Below, one piece after another: positions 37,706-47,068 of a stretch of DNA of 64,000 nucleotides. The stretch's first letter is position 1; each line of letters begins with the position of its first letter. The notes below the pieces were generated by a model. The model was given only the letters and a program-made list of their open reading frames with translations, had not been told where the DNA came from and did no database searches. Source of the stretch: Ostreococcus lucimarinus CCE9901 (taxonomy: Eukaryota > Chlorophyta > Mamiellophyceae > Mamiellales > Bathycoccaceae); assembly GCF_000092065.1 (NCBI RefSeq), contig NC_009365.1, positions 248,001-312,000 on the forward strand, written 5' to 3'. The position numbers were made by a program, and so were the translations under genes.

Positions 37706-40411
37706 TTACGATTTGCGATTGGAGTCTCGCGCGGACGAATCCCAAGGTTCCGGGACCCACGACGCATCGAGTTTTTCCGGAGCTTTGAGCGTATTGTTGC
37801 CAGCGCCCGTGGCGCGACGAATGGGCTCAATTTTGTTCATTGTGGTGTGCATGGCGTGCGCGAACGTTTCCTTAGCTTTGTCGCCGAGAGACGGGTTGAC
37901 GTCTCGCGGGCTCAACTCGGCGGCGTCTAGGAATCGATCCGTCGCGGCTTCCCAAGACAGCCTGTACGAGTCCTGCGCGCTCAGAGGCGCAGGTTCGGAC
38001 GTAAGCGCTTGCTTCACGCACTTGGTGAACTCTTGCGGGGTGTTATACACGAGGCAGTTGGGGAAGGTGGAGAAGAACTCGTTACTCGGGTGCTTGGCGC
38101 ACACGACAAACTTGCCCATCGCCAACGCCTCCGCGGTCGTCGTGGCGACGACATCGGAAAGCGATGGGTTGACGAAGACTTTGTAGTCATGAATGTCCGA
38201 CGCGGCGTGGTCTTTGCGGCCGTGGAAATGCAGTGGCAGCTTCATCTTTTCGGCGTTGGATTTGACTTCGGCGAAGTCGTCGCCGTTGCCAAACACGTCG
38301 AGCTCTAGCGGGCACTCGCGTCCGTCTTCACTCACGTTGTGCTCTGAGACGCGGTCGAGAAGCTCTTTGTAGCCCTTTCCCCACACAACCTTGCCGAGAA
38401 AGTACGCTCCTTTCGTGAACACGGGTTTTTTACTTCTCTTCTTTTTCGTCGACGCGCTCCCGATGGACGCGAGCGGCCCCTTTACCATCTCGACGTCTTT
38501 CTCTTTCGTCGCCTCGATCGCCTTCTTCGCGCCGACGTCTAGGAAGATCGGCGAAACGCCGTGCACGTTCATCGTCGTACTCTTTGGAAACTCTTGCACC
38601 GCATCAGAGAGCTTGATCACCTTGTGGCAATGCACCGACGAGACGACGTTGTTCACAAACTTCAAAGCCTTCTCCTTGATTTCGCCATTCTCTTCGAGTC
38701 GCACGTAGTCCAGGTAGTTTGTGTGCACGATGCCCACGACGTGCTTGAACTTGTCCGTCCATCGTTCGCCGGAGTGGTACCAGTTGAGATGTTCGGGCTC
38801 CTCCAACACCGCTATGTCTGATTCGCGATCGCCCGGAATGTACGACGTCAAATCGCCAACCGGAATGATGCTGTACTTGTCCGTCGCGTATCTCCCCGGG
38901 TAGAACGACAGCTTCATTTGCGGCTTAAATCCGCAACGTTCTTCGACCCACTTGTTGACGTACTCGCCCTGTTCCTCCGGAGTGTTGAAAATCATTCCGG
39001 GGTGCACGAGCTTTTGCTCGTTAGGCGCCAGAAAAGGAATGACGAGCGTGACGTCGTGAATTCCTCGTCGAGCCAGGTACGCGGCGCGAAGCAATGGATT
39101 CACCGCCGTCCCGGTCATCCACGGCAACGTAGCGGTCGTGACGATGGCGACCGAGCGTCCGGGCTCTCTCACCGAACGCGGGGCGTCTTTGCCGCGAGAC
39201 GCCTTCTTCAACGCCTCGCTCGCTTCTAGCTCAGCCGCGAGCTCCTTGCTCTCTGCTCGCTTGAGCACGACCCCGGGGCTCGACAGGCTCGCATCGTACG
39301 GCGATTTCACCACGATTTCCTCCGGTTGACCCGCGAATCGTCGCACGGCGTTTTGCAAGTCCGTCGTGAGCTTCGGCAGGCTCGGCGGGCGAGGAAGTCG
39401 CGAGGCGAGCTCGTCCTTCTTCTTCGTGATTTCCTTCTTCAAGCTCTCGAGCACGTTCGCACCGCCCTCGCGCGGACTCGACGTCTCAGAAAGCGCGCGC
39501 GCGCCGTGATCGGCGTCGCCATCGCCCATCGCCGTGAGCGCATCCGTGGACGAGCTGCGCGACATCTCGCGAGGCGAACGCGCCGTTTCGGGCGCCTCCT
39601 TCGGCGACTTTCGCGGCGACGTCCCCGGCGATCGGTCGACCACGGTCTCCGATTGCGCGCGCCGACGGTTCAGCGTGCGATTGGGTCGCTGCGGTGTCTT
39701 CGCCAGCGCCCCGTCGTCTTGGTTGAAATTCGTACCGATCGCCTTGAACACGTCCCACTCCTCGCCCCACTTTGGAATCGCCGGCGCCTTGGGTATATTC
39801 TTCGCGATCAACGCCTGCAAGTCCTGCGTCGACGTCGGTCGACTCTTTCGCTCGTCTCGCTTGCTCTCCGACGTCCTGCGCCCGTCTCCTCCCGCGCTTC
39901 GTCTCGGCCTGCGCAACTTTTCAAACCGTTCCATGAATTTGGCGTCGTCCAGCTTGGCCAACGAGTCTTGGCTCGCTCGCCTCGCCATCTCCCTGAACGC
40001 GCTTATGCTCAGCGTCTTCTTCCTCCCCGCCCTGTGCGCGCGCGCGTCGTCCCCCTCGTCCCCGCTCTCTCGCGCGAACTCTCCTCCCGCGCTCCCTCGT
40101 CCGAAACCAAAGCTAAAATTACTCTCTCTCCACGCCCGCTCCACCTCGCTCGAAAAGTGTCGATGGTGCCTATCCACCGCCGCGCGCAGCGCGTCCACGT
40201 TGAACACCCCATCCTGCCCCGCCGCGCCCTGGCTCGTCGCCCGCGCGCGCTCGCGACCCAACCCCGCGTCCGTTCGTTCGCCCTTCACCGCGCCGCTTCT
40301 TCGCTCGACGTCCGTCTCGCGCGTCGTCGTCGTCGTCGTCGTCGCCGCCGCGCGCGCCTTATCGCGTCGGCTCGCGTCGTCGCCGTCCCGGCCCCGTCCC
40401 GCGTCGCGCAT
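37706..40411 (-). CDS. DGD1: Digalactosyldiacylglycerol synthase, DGD1 type
   Basis: DGD1 adds the second galactose of the thylakoid galactolipid DGDG at the outer plastid envelope, using UDP-galactose. The protein has 901 residues from ATG 40409-40411, with an N-terminal extension of about 400 residues in place of the roughly 300 in land plants. The GT4-type core begins with RSVAIVTTATLPWMTGTAVN, a strong DGD1/DGD2 signature. It continues with HPGMIFNTPEEQGEYV, SFYPGRYATDKYSIIPVGDL, EEPEHLNWYHSGERWTDKF and HVVGIVHTNYLDYVR, then KVVWGKGYKELLD and VNPSLSDVVATTTAEALAMGK in the second Rossmann fold. The N-terminus is highly charged and Ser-rich and not conserved. The gene converges on the basic hypothetical gene upstream of it. 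Confidence 0.95.
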   Translation of the reverse strand: MRDAGRGRDGDDASRRDKARAAATTTTTTTRETDVERRSGAVKGERTDAGLGRERARATSQGAAGQDGVFNVDALRAAVDRHHRHFSSEVERAWRESNFSFGFGRGSAGGEFARESGDEGDDARAHRAGRKKTLSISAFREMARRASQDSLAKLDDAKFMERFEKLRRPRRSAGGDGRRTSESKRDERKSRPTSTQDLQALIAKNIPKAPAIPKWGEEWDVFKAIGTNFNQDDGALAKTPQRPNRTLNRRRAQSETVVDRSPGTSPRKSPKEAPETARSPREMSRSSSTDALTAMGDGDADHGARALSETSSPREGGANVLESLKKEITKKKDELASRLPRPPSLPKLTTDLQNAVRRFAGQPEEIVVKSPYDASLSSPGVVLKRAESKELAAELEASEALKKASRGKDAPRSVREPGRSVAIVTTATLPWMTGTAVNPLLRAAYLARRGIHDVTLVIPFLAPNEQKLVHPGMIFNTPEEQGEYVNKWVEERCGFKPQMKLSFYPGRYATDKYSIIPVGDLTSYIPGDRESDIAVLEEPEHLNWYHSGERWTDKFKHVVGIVHTNYLDYVRLEENGEIKEKALKFVNNVVSSVHCHKVIKLSDAVQEFPKSTTMNVHGVSPIFLDVGAKKAIEATKEKDVEMVKGPLASIGSASTKKKRSKKPVFTKGAYFLGKVVWGKGYKELLDRVSEHNVSEDGRECPLELDVFGNGDDFAEVKSNAEKMKLPLHFHGRKDHAASDIHDYKVFVNPSLSDVVATTTAEALAMGKFVVCAKHPSNEFFSTFPNCLVYNTPQEFTKCVKQALTSEPAPLSAQDSYRLSWEAATDRFLDAAELSPRDVNPSLGDKAKETFAHAMHTTMNKIEPIRRATGAGNNTLKAPEKLDASWVPEPWDSSARDSNRKS

Positions 40412-40486
40412 CCGCGCCGTCGCGACGCCCCGCGCGCGAAAACCGTCGCGTTTTCGCGCGTCGCGTCGTTCGCGTCGTCCTTCGTC

Positions 40487-40523
<37 letters not shown>

Positions 40524-40849
40524 GTGCGAATGCGTGAATGAACGAATGAATCTCTTCGTCGCGTCGCCGTCTCGCGCGCACGCGGACTCGCGGCGCCGCG
40601 TCGCGCCCCGCCGTCGCGCCCGTGCCTACGCGCCGCGTCCGCGACGACGCGCGCGTCGGCGTGTGCGGCCGCGGTGAATCGATTCGAATCGTAAAGATTC
40701 GCGAAAACACGCGCGCGGCGTCACATCGCGACGCGCGCGCGCCGGCGAAGCCGCGCGTCGACTCGACGTCGGACCGCGCGCGCGCGACGTCGCGGGACGA
40801 CGCGCGCGCGACGCGGCGGCGCCGAACGACGCGTCGGAAGATTTAAAAG
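40412..40849. promoter_or_regulatory. 438-bp divergent promoter region, DGD1 / WAPL, with CGT microsatellite
   Basis: The gap contains eleven CGT units at 40488-40520, upstream of the DGD1 start, then GAATG/GAATGAA short repeats at 40528-40549. On the WAPL side the stretch GATTTAAAAGATG leads straight into the ATG. I see no coding sequence or RNA gene in it. Confidence 0.5.
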
Positions 40850-43702
40850 ATGCGCGGAAACAGATGCGCGGCGACGGCGCGCGCGACGGACGATCTGGGC
40901 GCGCGAACGGCGGCGGCGGTGTGCGATGACGATCCGTTCGCGTTCGGGGCGCGCGCGCGGGCGCTGTTCGAGGACATCGACGGGGAGACGCTGGCGGAGG
41001 ACGACGACGACGACGACGACGACGCGAGACGCGGCGACGCGCGAAGGATCGGTCGGGGGGTGAGCGTGTTCGAGAAGGTGCGACGGGAGAAGGCGGGGAC
41101 GACGATGACGGCGACGACGGCGACGACGGCGACGGCGACGGCGACGGCGGAGGAAGAGGAAGAGGACGCGTTCGACGAGCCGAGGGCGAAGGCGAAGGCG
41201 AACGCGAAGAAGCCGGCGAAGGCGAAGGCGGGACGCGAGAGAGCGAGGGAAAAGACCGCGCGGGACGGCGGTGATGACGACGTGATGGTCGTGGACGACG
41301 ACGTCGGGGAGTGCGCGAGGCCGGCGGAGGATTTGTTTGACGAAGTCGCGGCGACGGGCGATAAGCGCGCGAAACGCGAGGTGAAGACGCTGGCGCGGCC
41401 GAAGAAGCGCGTCGTGGAGGCGCCGGCGGCGGTGGTCGAGACGCATGCGGTGATGCCGGCGCCGTCGGCGCGCGCGAAGGCGTCGACGACGGGGCGAATC
41501 CGGGCGTCGACGTCCGCCGCGGCGTCGGCGCCGCCGCCCGCGAAGAAGAAGAAGGTGTCGCTCAAGGAGTTCGCCGGGGAAGAAGACGGCGACGAGGGAG
41601 GGTTCGACGACGGCGAAGGCGACGACGACCACGGTCTGGTGCCGCAATCGGGCGCGCAGTTGGCGGACATCGATGAGGCCAACTACGCGGTGTCGGGGTT
41701 GTCCACCGTGAGGGACGTCAAGGAGAAGATGCGGTGCGTCGGCGTCTTGGCCAATTTGATGGGTAATCAGCGCACGCGCAGGCTGTTGGCGTCGTACGGC
41801 ATACCGATGAAGATCATCAAGGCTGCGCAAGACGCCGCGATGGCGCCGCACGCGCCCAATGCGTTGAAGTTTGGCGCCGCGGCGCTGTTGTATCTCGCCG
41901 CGAGCGATTTGCGGGCGCCCGCGACGGACGCGATGCGCAGCGTCAAGTCGGCGAACGCGATTCGCGCTTTGCTCCGTCCAGCGAGTTCGAGCGATGACGC
42001 GCTGTACTTGAAAACCGCCAACACGGTTCGCTCGGCGTTGAAGGCGTTGAAGTTTTTGCCGAACGAGGCCAAGGACGCGCCGACGCTCGCGCTCCTCGTC
42101 GCGCATCAAACGCTCAAGGGTGAGCAGGACGCCGTGCTCGCCTCGGGATCGGGTCCGGGCGCGGGTGACGTTGAAAATAGCTTCCGAACGATTTTGGCGA
42201 ATCAAGGCGCGGTGCTCGCGACGTGTGAACTCGTCGCGCAAGCCACGACGACGTTGAGCAAATTCGGCGGCGCGTGTTTCGTCGCGTCGGCGTCGGCATC
42301 GACGAACGATAGCGTTGACGACGAGTCCACGATCGAGGAGTACGAACAGAGTGCCGCGCGCGTGATCGCGCGTCTGTTCCGCGCGTCGCGTGTGCTCGAG
42401 TGTGTGAGCTTTGAATCGCCAGCCGCGTGCGCGGTGATTTCGACCTCGGCGCTTGGCGGATCGAAGAGAGACGACACGAACGCCGATGTGCGCCCTCTCG
42501 ACTTGCTCGCCGTGTCCACGACGCGCCTGGCGCCGGAAGACGGTCTGAACTCGTCGCGTGGCGATGGGAGAGGGGTTGAATCCGCGACGACGACGGCGGC
42601 GATTGATATCCCGTCGCCTTCGCCCGTCAAATCACGCATCCCGGGTGGAATCACGATGACCCCGCCGAGCACGCCCGGCGCGGTGCGCGTCGCTGGAACA
42701 TCCTACGACGACAACGATGGTTTAACCCCGCTTTCGTCTCCTGTACCGATCGGGTTGATGCAAACAGCCGCGACGCGAGACAACGCGGCAGCGATTCAGT
42801 GGTTGGCGGATAACGTGCGCACCCCCGTGAAGGGTGGATCGCACAACGCGCGAACGGCGTGTCGAGCACTCGTGGAGGCGCTTCCGACGCTTGCGGCGGC
42901 GACGACGGCGTCGGTCGTAGGCGCGAAGAAAGGAGACGTCGTGCAAGGCATCGAGATTCGTTACAACGCCGCCATCGCCGTCGACCACCGCGTCGCCGTC
43001 GGCGCGTTGAAATCCGCGTTGTGCACGCTGACGAACGTGACGAACGAGAATAAGGAGGGTTGTGACGCCGTCGTTGGGGAAGATAGTCGTGGATTACTCG
43101 TCATCGCGAGTTTAATTCCCTGGTTGGCGTTATCGATTGAAGGATTCACGCTTCGCGACGCGAAGGAGCGCAAGCGCACCCGAACGCCGACGGATGATTC
43201 CGGATCGTCACTCTTGAATGCCGCGCTGGTGTTGCTCGTCAACATCGTCGAAGCAGATGCGACGACGGCAGATGTCCTGCGCAACGCAATGGTGCGCTTA
43301 CCGGGCGACTCGTCTCGAGGCGCGTCCTTCGTCGAAGCGCTCACGATGTTGTACCTGCAGTCGGGCGGCGCCGACGAAGACGAAGACGAGGGCGAAAAAG
43401 AGACGGCCGAGGAGGCGCAACATCTCACGGCGGACATGATTAAATCTTACTCGTCGAAAACCAACGGCGACGATTTGATCTTACAGGCGTACTGCGGATT
43501 GTTGCTCGCGTTTTTGATCGAAGACGACGCCGCGTTGCGCGCCGAAGTCACGTCGACGTTTCCCGAAAAGCCGCAAGGCACTTCGCGTCTCAAGCCGTTG
43601 GCCGACACCCTCGAGCGTTTCCACGCGTTTCACGAGAGTTTGAATAGCATCTCTGCCGCGTCCAGCGAGCGACTGGTAAAGGTGGTGACCTGGCTCCGAT
43701 GA
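40850..43702 (+). CDS. WAPL: WAPL cohesin-release factor
   Basis: WAPL opens cohesin rings with PDS5 to remove them from chromatin. The 950-residue protein has an N-terminal about 240 residues that are acidic or Lys/Ala-rich and disordered, with poly-Asp runs. The WAPL domain begins at about 262 with ADIDEANYAVSGLSTVRDVK, then RTRRLLASYGIPMKIIKAA and NALKFGAAALLYLAASDL, matching the helical repeat start seen in plant WAPL. Armadillo-like helices continue to the end, including NAALVLLVNIVEAD and LQAYCGLLLAFLIEDDAALR, and WAPL proteins end with the same kind of segment. A Pro/Ser-rich loop interrupts the repeats at about 580-650. The start is the ATG at 40850. Confidence 0.88.
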   Translation: MRGNRCAATARATDDLGARTAAAVCDDDPFAFGARARALFEDIDGETLAEDDDDDDDDARRGDARRIGRGVSVFEKVRREKAGTTMTATTATTATATATAEEEEEDAFDEPRAKAKANAKKPAKAKAGRERAREKTARDGGDDDVMVVDDDVGECARPAEDLFDEVAATGDKRAKREVKTLARPKKRVVEAPAAVVETHAVMPAPSARAKASTTGRIRASTSAAASAPPPAKKKKVSLKEFAGEEDGDEGGFDDGEGDDDHGLVPQSGAQLADIDEANYAVSGLSTVRDVKEKMRCVGVLANLMGNQRTRRLLASYGIPMKIIKAAQDAAMAPHAPNALKFGAAALLYLAASDLRAPATDAMRSVKSANAIRALLRPASSSDDALYLKTANTVRSALKALKFLPNEAKDAPTLALLVAHQTLKGEQDAVLASGSGPGAGDVENSFRTILANQGAVLATCELVAQATTTLSKFGGACFVASASASTNDSVDDESTIEEYEQSAARVIARLFRASRVLECVSFESPAACAVISTSALGGSKRDDTNADVRPLDLLAVSTTRLAPEDGLNSSRGDGRGVESATTTAAIDIPSPSPVKSRIPGGITMTPPSTPGAVRVAGTSYDDNDGLTPLSSPVPIGLMQTAATRDNAAAIQWLADNVRTPVKGGSHNARTACRALVEALPTLAAATTASVVGAKKGDVVQGIEIRYNAAIAVDHRVAVGALKSALCTLTNVTNENKEGCDAVVGEDSRGLLVIASLIPWLALSIEGFTLRDAKERKRTRTPTDDSGSSLLNAALVLLVNIVEADATTADVLRNAMVRLPGDSSRGASFVEALTMLYLQSGGADEDEDEGEKETAEEAQHLTADMIKSYSSKTNGDDLILQAYCGLLLAFLIEDDAALRAEVTSTFPEKPQGTSRLKPLADTLERFHAFHESLNSISAASSERLVKVVTWLR

Positions 43703-43854
43703 CGAGACGATTTCGACGCCGATCGCGTAGCCGTGTGCGTTTTCTTGTGATAAAAATGAAACATCGTCGCCTTCGAAGACGACGCGGAGTGGTGCGATGC
43801 AAGCAAGGCAGTGCTTTTTCTTGTGCGCAGCTCGTAAAAAAACTTTTGCTCGCC

Positions 43855-43858
43855 AAAA
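43855..43858 (-). terminator. Pol III T4 stop after tRNA-Trp, backed by T7 at 43836-43842
   Basis: On the minus strand a TTTT begins nine bases after the tRNA 3' end and a TTTTTTT follows about 12 bases later, the expected form for RNA polymerase III termination. Confidence 0.75.
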
Positions 43859-43867
43859 GAGAAGTCG

Positions 43868-43983
43868 TGACCCAGGCAGGAGTCGAACCCGCAACCTTCA
43901 GATAACTTCAACGGCGTCCTCGCGTTCGCGAGGAGACTCTCGAATCACTGGAGTCTGACGCACTACCATTGTGCTACCGAGCC
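43868..43983 (-). tRNA. tRNA-Trp (anticodon CCA) with 44-nt intron
   Basis: Exons are 43983-43948 and 43903-43868, giving a 72-nt mature tRNA. The acceptor stem GGCTCGG pairs with CTGGGTC (three G-U pairs), and the discriminator is A. The D stem is GCAC/GTGC, the anticodon stem TCAGA/TCTGA with loop CTCCAGA, and the T arm GCGGG-TTCGACT-CCTGC. The intron (43947-43904) sits between positions 37 and 38, the canonical eukaryotic site, and has an internal hairpin (CCTCGCGAACGCGAGG). The anticodon is at 43951-43949. Confidence 0.93.
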
Positions 43984-44612
43984 ATACATATTAAAGACAC
44001 ATTTAAGTCCATATGATATGACTAAATGAGCGATAAACTCCAATTAATGCGCCCTCTCGCGGGGATCGCACATGTGTTACGGGCGCGTCGACGCGCGACG
44101 CGTCGCGCGCGAATTCGCGGTCCACGTTCGCGCGCGCCGCACACTCCGCACGGATCTCTCACCCCCACCACACCTCTCGAGCGCGTTCCGCCCTCGTACG
44201 GTCGATAAAACGCACGCAGTTTTATCGTTTCATCGTTTCATCGCAGTTCAGGTGCGGGATTCGCGCGCGCGCGCGAGAAGGACGACATCGGGCGACACCG
44301 CGGGATTCGCGCGAGGGGTCGGTCGCGTCGCGCGGTGGATGCGCGACGCGACGCGGCGCGACGCGACGCGAATCCTCGTCGCGGTCGCGCGCGCGCGGGT
44401 TCGGCGATACGTTTTCGTCGACGTCGAACGCGCGCGCGAGGACGCGCGCGAAACGATCGACGAGGCGCGCGCGCGTCGATCGAACGCGACGAGGATTCGA
44501 GGGCGAGATAAAGATGGGAGCGAAGGCGGGAGCGAAGGCGGGAGCGAGCGAGCGAACGACTGACGCGATCGATCGTCGCGCCTGATGTAGACTACGAACA
44601 CACAGAAGAAGA
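43984..44612. other. 629-bp region without a supported gene
   Basis: The right part is dense in CpG and short repeats (GAACGCGACG, GGGAGCGAAGGC units at 44517-44552). Long frames on both strands exist but translate to Arg/Ala-rich text with no conserved look. TTTATCGTTTCATCGTTTCATCGCAG at 44221-44246 is followed by GTGCGGG, and CTGATGTAG...ACACAG ends at 44610. These could be donor, branch site and acceptor of a 5'-UTR intron in front of the small membrane-protein frame. Confidence 0.35.
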
Positions 44613-44819
44613 ATGCCCGGCACGCAATCGGTATACGTCTCGCTGTCCATCCTCGCCCTGACGGGACTCGTCGGGACCGGGGTCGCCATCGGCTCGGGCG
44701 TGTCCATGATGTCCATGGCCATGGTCGAGGAAGAGCAAAAGCAGCAAGCGGTCGTGGCTTCCGTGAAGGAGGCGTCGGCGCGCGTGCCGTCTCGCGGTTT
44801 CGCCGCGAGCGGTAACTAG
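44613..44819 (+). CDS. Hypothetical 68-residue single-span membrane protein
   Basis: The frame starts at ATG 44613. It encodes a polar N-terminus of eight residues, one hydrophobic span (about residues 9-36, SILALTGLVGTGVAIG) rich in Gly, Ala, Ser and Met, then a charged tail starting EEEQKQQAV. The absence of Arg repeats, unlike spurious frames in this genome, supports a real gene. I do not recognise a family. Small photosynthetic or respiratory complex subunits have this kind of shape. A possible 5'-UTR intron upstream is noted in the preceding region. Confidence 0.4.
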   Translation: MPGTQSVYVSLSILALTGLVGTGVAIGSGVSMMSMAMVEEEQKQQAVVASVKEASARVPSRGFAASGN

Positions 44820-45014
44820 ACGGCCCGCCGTCGGTAAACATGTACCTACCGCCTTCACTTCCGGACGTCTCAAATCCGCCGTTCGTCGTGTTCGATACAT
44901 TCTTCACCTCCATCGTGTACCCGTAAAAGTTACTCACTTTCCTGATCTGTAATAAAAAGAAGCGGATGATGAAATATTAATTACACAAGTTTGTTTCGCG
45001 GTTTATTTCACTGC

Positions 45015-46946
45015 TTACTTGATTTTCATGACGTCCACGCGCGTGCGCTTGGCGACGTCGTGCGGGTGCGATTCGCCGTCGTCTTGTCCATCCGTCGTCG
45101 GGTGCACGACGATTTTCGCCAAGCCGCCGCCGACGGCGCCGCGCGCCAATCGACCGGGGTTGACGCACACGACGCCGTCGATGTCTTCGGCGAATGTTTT
45201 CAAGTCACTCGGCATGATCAACACGTCCGGGGTTTGCTTAAACGTCAGATCCTCGCCGTAACGCGCGTCCAAGCACGCCGACGCGTCCGGCGGGTACAGC
45301 GGGTACGCGCAGCCTTGCGTCAAGACGTGCTTGGCGAGACGCGCGAGGCGGTCTTTGGGCACGAATCCCTTGGAGATTTCTTGTGCGCTCAGATGCTTCA
45401 ACACGTCGTGCGAGCACGCGGAAAACACGATGCCGTTGATGGTGAACGTCCCGGGATTCGAGGCGGAGAACGCGCGCTTGGCGCGCGCCGCGTCGGCGCT
45501 CACGTACGCGTCGAGCGACGCCGCGGGTTGCGGGAACACGGGATCGAGCGTCACGTCGCGGATGCTCGGGACGAAGATCACTTTCGTGCGGATCGTCTCG
45601 TCCTTGAAGAGCTTGTCTTCAATCTTATCCACCACAACCTTGGCCACTTCGTCGTACGTCAACCCCCCGCACTCGGCGCGCTTGACAAAGGCGTTTTCGG
45701 CGTCCACGAGCGGGCCACACAAAACCAACGCGTCGGGATTTTCTTCGCGCACGTAATCCAACATATCGTTCAATGGCTCGTACTTCAAATCGCTCGAGCA
45801 CGAGAACGGCCCGCTGGCGACGATGACTTTCGTCCCTCTCGCGAACGCCGGCGACGTCTTTTTCGAACGCGCGGGCGCTCGCGCGGAGACGGCGTCGATG
45901 GATTTCGCCACCAAGCAGTGCCCCGCGGGGTTGCGCCCGCACACCTTGACGACTTGTCCCGGGAACAAGCTGTACTCTTTCATGTCGCGAAGCTCCAAGC
46001 GCACGCGCGCGCCGAACGAACCCTCGGTCGAGCCCTCGATGGCGACGGTTTTCTCCGTCAACTTGGCGTCGCCGGCGTGCGCGCTCACCACGCGCCCGAC
46101 AAAGTGTCCATCTTCGTCGCCAGTCTTTGACCCCACGGCGGAGACGCGCACGACGTCGGACGCCGAAGTCGTCGTCTGCGTCGCCTCGGTCGCCTTGACG
46201 TCCTCGTCGTCGTCCGCGTCGCCCAAAACCTCGAACAAATTCTCCGCGTCTCGAATGCGCTCGTCGACGACGCGCACGCGGTCGGAGATCCTATCCCGCA
46301 TGTATCGAAATTTGTCCGCGCTCACGATTTGCGTCATCGACACTTCGCTCTCTTCCGCGTCGTCCCGTTTCACCACGTCGCTTCCCAAGTGCGCGTTCAT
46401 CACCGTCCCCGCGCCGCCGTCGCTCCGACTCGCCAAACTCCCCGCGCTCCCCGGCGTCGCCGCGCGTTTCGCGTACTCACTCGTCTGCTCCCCCCCCACC
46501 GCGTTCAGCGCCTCCGACCACTCCCTCTTACTCCGCATCGGCGTTTTATACGTCCCCGTCGACGTCGATTCGCGTCTATCGCCACCCTTCGCGCTCGCCG
46601 GCGTCGTCGGCGTCGTCGGCGTCCCGCCCCGTCGTCGTTTTCTTCCGAATTCGCTCGTTTTCTGCGCCGTTTTCGTCGCGCTCTGCGATTCGCGCTGTTG
46701 TTTCCACGTCATCGCGAATCGTTCGAACGTTTCGATGCGCTCGATCGCGACGCTCTGGCGGTCTCGCGCGTCGAGCGTGTTCGAGAGTTCTAAATCAAAC
46801 ATCACCCAGCAGTCGGCGAGATCTTTCGACGTGAACGACAGCGCGCGCGCGACCGACGCGAGCGCGTCGCGGGCGACGTCGCTCGGGACGTCGAAGCCGT
46901 GCTCTTCGAAGCGCTCGCGGATGTCGGGCGGGAGGGCGGTCGTCAT
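45015..46946 (-). CDS. POLA2: DNA polymerase alpha subunit B (POLA2)
   Basis: POLA2 is the regulatory subunit of the polymerase alpha-primase complex. The 643-residue protein starts at ATG 46944-46946. The N-terminal helical domain (RERFEEHGFDVPSDVARDAL to ADCWVMFDLE) is followed by a Thr/Pro-rich linker with TPTTPTTPAS. The OB-fold region contains SLFPGQVVKVCGRNPAGH. The inactive calcineurin-like phosphoesterase domain contains VIVASGPFSCSSDLKYEPLN, ALVLCGPLVDAENAFV, FVPSIRDVTLDPVFPQP and INGIVFSACSHDVLKHLSAQ, and ends with CVNPGRLARGAVGGGLAKI. All are signature segments of the B subunit. The upstream frame was discarded as it is not conserved and overlaps the next gene. Confidence 0.95.
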   Translation of the reverse strand: MTTALPPDIRERFEEHGFDVPSDVARDALASVARALSFTSKDLADCWVMFDLELSNTLDARDRQSVAIERIETFERFAMTWKQQRESQSATKTAQKTSEFGRKRRRGGTPTTPTTPASAKGGDRRESTSTGTYKTPMRSKREWSEALNAVGGEQTSEYAKRAATPGSAGSLASRSDGGAGTVMNAHLGSDVVKRDDAEESEVSMTQIVSADKFRYMRDRISDRVRVVDERIRDAENLFEVLGDADDDEDVKATEATQTTTSASDVVRVSAVGSKTGDEDGHFVGRVVSAHAGDAKLTEKTVAIEGSTEGSFGARVRLELRDMKEYSLFPGQVVKVCGRNPAGHCLVAKSIDAVSARAPARSKKTSPAFARGTKVIVASGPFSCSSDLKYEPLNDMLDYVREENPDALVLCGPLVDAENAFVKRAECGGLTYDEVAKVVVDKIEDKLFKDETIRTKVIFVPSIRDVTLDPVFPQPAASLDAYVSADAARAKRAFSASNPGTFTINGIVFSACSHDVLKHLSAQEISKGFVPKDRLARLAKHVLTQGCAYPLYPPDASACLDARYGEDLTFKQTPDVLIMPSDLKTFAEDIDGVVCVNPGRLARGAVGGGLAKIVVHPTTDGQDDGESHPHDVAKRTRVDVMKIK

Positions 46947-47068
46947 GGCGCGCGACGGCGTGTGGCGATCGCGCGGCGAGGCGTTTGAAAATTTAAAATC
47001 CGAGCTGTCGGGGGTGTACGAACGCGCGACGACGCGACGCGACGCGAAGCGCGCGGAATCGCGATCGA

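Noticed and set aside
44840-44926. 28-codon plus-strand frame (PPSLPDVSNPPFVVFDTFF) after the small membrane protein
   Set aside because: Too short, and no AG acceptor exists to join it to the preceding frame.
44248-44937. Minus-strand frame beginning with a normal-looking stretch (NTTNGGFETSGSEGGRYMF)
   Set aside because: After about 45 residues it becomes Arg/Pro-rich text overlapping the small plus-strand membrane protein. The start may just be the complement of an AT-rich 3' region.
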